This document shows, in pieces, positions 6,310-7,860 of a stretch of 7,860 nucleotides of DNA (its first letter is position 1; each line of letters opens with the position of its first letter). The stretch is from Pseudomonadota bacterium (GTDB taxonomy: Bacteria; Pseudomonadota; Gammaproteobacteria; Steroidobacterales; Steroidobacteraceae), in NCBI GenBank assembly GCA_021779875.1, contig JAJXZV010000244.1:1-7860 (forward strand), in the 5' to 3' direction. A model generated the notes under the pieces. The model did no database searches and was not told the DNA's origin. It saw nothing but the letters and a program-made list of their open reading frames with translations. Both the position numbers and the translations under genes were made by a program.

Positions 6310-7860
6310 CCGCGGCCGTAGCCGCCGCCGCCCGGCGTGCTGATCACGAACACGTCGCCCGGCCGCATCTCGACCGATCCCAGGTGCCCTAGAGGCTCGA
6401 CGCCCCCGTCCGCGCGCTCCACGCGGTTCTCGCCCGGGGCGCCCGCCGCGCCGCCGGCCATGCCGAAGGCGCCAGACTTGCGCCCATTGCTCAGGATCGC
6501 CGCGCTCATCGGTTCGAGGAACCGCACCCGCCGCACGGCGCCGTCGCCGCCTCGCCAGCGCCCCGCGCCGCCGGACCCCGCACGGATCGCGAACGAGTCG
6601 AGACGCACGGGGAAGCGCAGCTCCAGGATCTCCGGGTCCGTGAGCCGTGAATTGGTCATGTGGGTCTGCACCACGCTGGCGCCGTCGAAACCGTCACCCG
6701 CGCCGGATCCGCCCGCGATGGTCTCGTAGTACTGGCGGCGCGCATCGCCGAAGGTGAAATTGTTCATGGTGCACTGGCTCGCCGCCATGACGCCGAGCGC
6801 CCCGTACAGCGCGTTGGTCACGCAGGTCGAGGTCTCCACGTTGCCGGCGACCACCGCGGCGGGAGCGCGCGGATTGAGCATGCAGCCCTCGGGCACGACG
6901 ATCTCGAGCGGCTCGAGGCAGCCCGCGTTCAGCGGGATCTCGTCGTCCACCAGGGTCCGGAACACGTACAGCACCGCGGCGACCGCGATGGAGCGCGGCG
7001 CGTTGAAGTTGTCCGGCCGCTGCGGGCTGGTGCCGCTGAAGTCGATGCGCGCCCGGCGCGCCGCCGCGTCGACCCGCACGGCGACGCGGATCTGGGCGCC
7101 GTTGTCCATCGGCAGGACGAACTCGCCGTCGCGCAGCGCCGTGATCACGCGGCGCACCGATTCCTCGGCGTTGTCCTGCACGTGGCGCATGTAGCGCGCC
7201 ACGGTGTCCTTGCCGTGGCGCTCGACCAGCGCGCGCAGCTCCTGCGCGCCCTTCTCGTTCGCGGCGATCTGGGCGCGCAGATCCGCCATGTTCTGGCCGG
7301 GATTGCGCGCCGGGTGGGCGCCGCTGCCGAGCAGGGCCAGCAGCGCGCCCTCGCGCAGGACGCCGGCGTCGAGCAGCTTGACGTTGTCGATCAGCACGCC
7401 CTCCTCGCCGATGTTGCGCGAGAACGGCGGCATCGAGCCGGGCGAGATGCCGCCCACGTCGGCGTGATGGCCGCGGGAGGCGACGAAGAAGCTCGGACGC
7501 GGTTCGTCGAGGTACACCGGCGTCACCACGGTGATGTCCGGCAGGTGCGTGCCGCCGTGGTACGGATCGTTCAGCACGTACAGGTCGCCCGGGCGCATGT
7601 CCGGATTGCGCCCGATCACCGATCGGATGGATTCGCTCATGGACCCGAGGTGCACGGGCATGTGCGGCGCGTTCGCGATCAGCGAGCCGGCCGCGTCGAA
7701 CAGCGCGCAGCTGAAGTCGAGCCGCTCCTTGATGTTGACCGAGTACGCGGTGTTCTGGAGCCGCAGGCCCATCTGCTCGGCGACGTTCATGAACAGGTTG
7801 TTGAACACCTCGAGCAGCACCGGGTCCGCCCCGGTGCCGGCGGCCGGCGCGCGCGCGCGC
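6306..7860 (-). CDS. 5-oxoprolinase / hydantoinase B-type protein (HyuB domain, partial, N-terminus off window)
   Basis: The minus-strand frame enters at the right edge and runs 517 codons to a TAG, giving an essentially complete HyuB-type domain. Diagnostic segments, counted from the Val codon at 7820-7818, are FNNLFMNVAEQMG (6-18), NIKERLDFSCALFD (29-42), PHMPVHLGSMSESI (52-65), the probable metal-binding NDPYHGGTHLPD (84-95), SRGHHADVGGISPGSMPP (114-131) and the C-terminal STPGGGGYGRG. Family members include ATP-dependent 5-oxoprolinase and N-methylhydantoinase, which hydrolyse cyclic amides using ATP together with a HyuA domain. The GTG at 7820 is probably not the start: it encodes the Val of the usual DPV-LLE beginning, and an Ala/Arg/Gly-rich stretch continues upstream in frame to the edge. 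This fits a linker from an upstream HyuA domain, as in fused 5-oxoprolinases of about 1200 residues, but a separate hyuB with a start just off the window is also possible. It has no evident link to valine breakdown. Confidence 0.9.
   Translation of the reverse strand, partial: RARAPAAGTGADPVLLEVFNNLFMNVAEQMGLRLQNTAYSVNIKERLDFSCALFDAAGSLIANAPHMPVHLGSMSESIRSVIGRNPDMRPGDLYVLNDPYHGGTHLPDITVVTPVYLDEPRPSFFVASRGHHADVGGISPGSMPPFSRNIGEEGVLIDNVKLLDAGVLREGALLALLGSGAHPARNPGQNMADLRAQIAANEKGAQELRALVERHGKDTVARYMRHVQDNAEESVRRVITALRDGEFVLPMDNGAQIRVAVRVDAAARRARIDFSGTSPQRPDNFNAPRSIAVAAVLYVFRTLVDDEIPLNAGCLEPLEIVVPEGCMLNPRAPAAVVAGNVETSTCVTNALYGALGVMAASQCTMNNFTFGDARRQYYETIAGGSGAGDGFDGASVVQTHMTNSRLTDPEILELRFPVRLDSFAIRAGSGGAGRWRGGDGAVRRVRFLEPMSAAILSNGRKSGAFGMAGGAAGAPGENRVERADGGVEPLGHLGSVEMRPGDVFVISTPGGGGYGRG
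7847..7860. repeat. Alternating GC tract at the right edge
   Basis: Fourteen bases of strictly alternating G and C end the window and may continue past it. On the minus strand they encode an Arg-Ala repeat in the probable linker before the HyuB domain. Such tracts are prone to length change and to assembly error, so the frame upstream of this point should be treated with some caution. Confidence 0.5.

Overview
The window looks like a chromosomal stretch from a high-GC proteobacterium (about 70% GC by eye, with strong G/C preference at third codon positions). The gene families and the compact operon suggest a betaproteobacterium of Burkholderiales type. That placement is an inference from gene content, not a marker-based assignment. 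Coding density is nearly complete. The only non-coding stretch is about 97 bases between two divergent genes. I see no tRNA, rRNA, CRISPR array, insertion sequence or sign of recent transfer.

Layout. At the left edge (1-783, minus strand) is the N-terminal 261 residues of an AraC-family transcriptional regulator with an arabinose-binding-type N-terminal domain. Its helix-turn-helix domain lies outside the window. A short divergent regulatory region (784-880) separates it from a five-gene plus-strand operon (881-6309): an acyl-CoA dehydrogenase, a CoA-acylating methylmalonate-semialdehyde dehydrogenase (mmsA), a 3-hydroxyisobutyrate dehydrogenase (mmsB), an enoyl-CoA hydratase, and a 3-hydroxyisobutyryl-CoA hydrolase. 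The first three junctions are ATGA overlaps and the fourth is an 11-base gap, so this is almost certainly one transcription unit. On the minus strand from the right edge is the HyuB-like half of a 5-oxoprolinase/hydantoinase-type protein (6306-7860, N-terminus outside the window). It converges on the operon so tightly that both terminal genes share one CTAG for their stop codons.

How the genes work together. The five operon products cover the distal arm of valine breakdown. Isobutyryl-CoA is oxidised to methacrylyl-CoA (acyl-CoA dehydrogenase), hydrated to 3-hydroxyisobutyryl-CoA (hydratase) and cleaved to free 3-hydroxyisobutyrate (hydrolase). That is oxidised to methylmalonate semialdehyde (MmsB) and converted to propionyl-CoA plus CO2 (MmsA). 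Gene order does not follow reaction order. The divergent AraC-type regulator is the natural candidate for control. The oxoprolinase-like gene has no obvious link to the pathway.

The region is largely an ordinary catabolic locus. The points most worth a second look are regulatory or architectural: a 7-bp direct repeat at exactly 21-bp spacing across the regulator start, a palindromic CTATAG in the middle of the divergent region, two perfect 18-bp palindromes inside coding sequence, and the shared stop at the convergent junction. I found no convincing evidence of a previously undescribed system.
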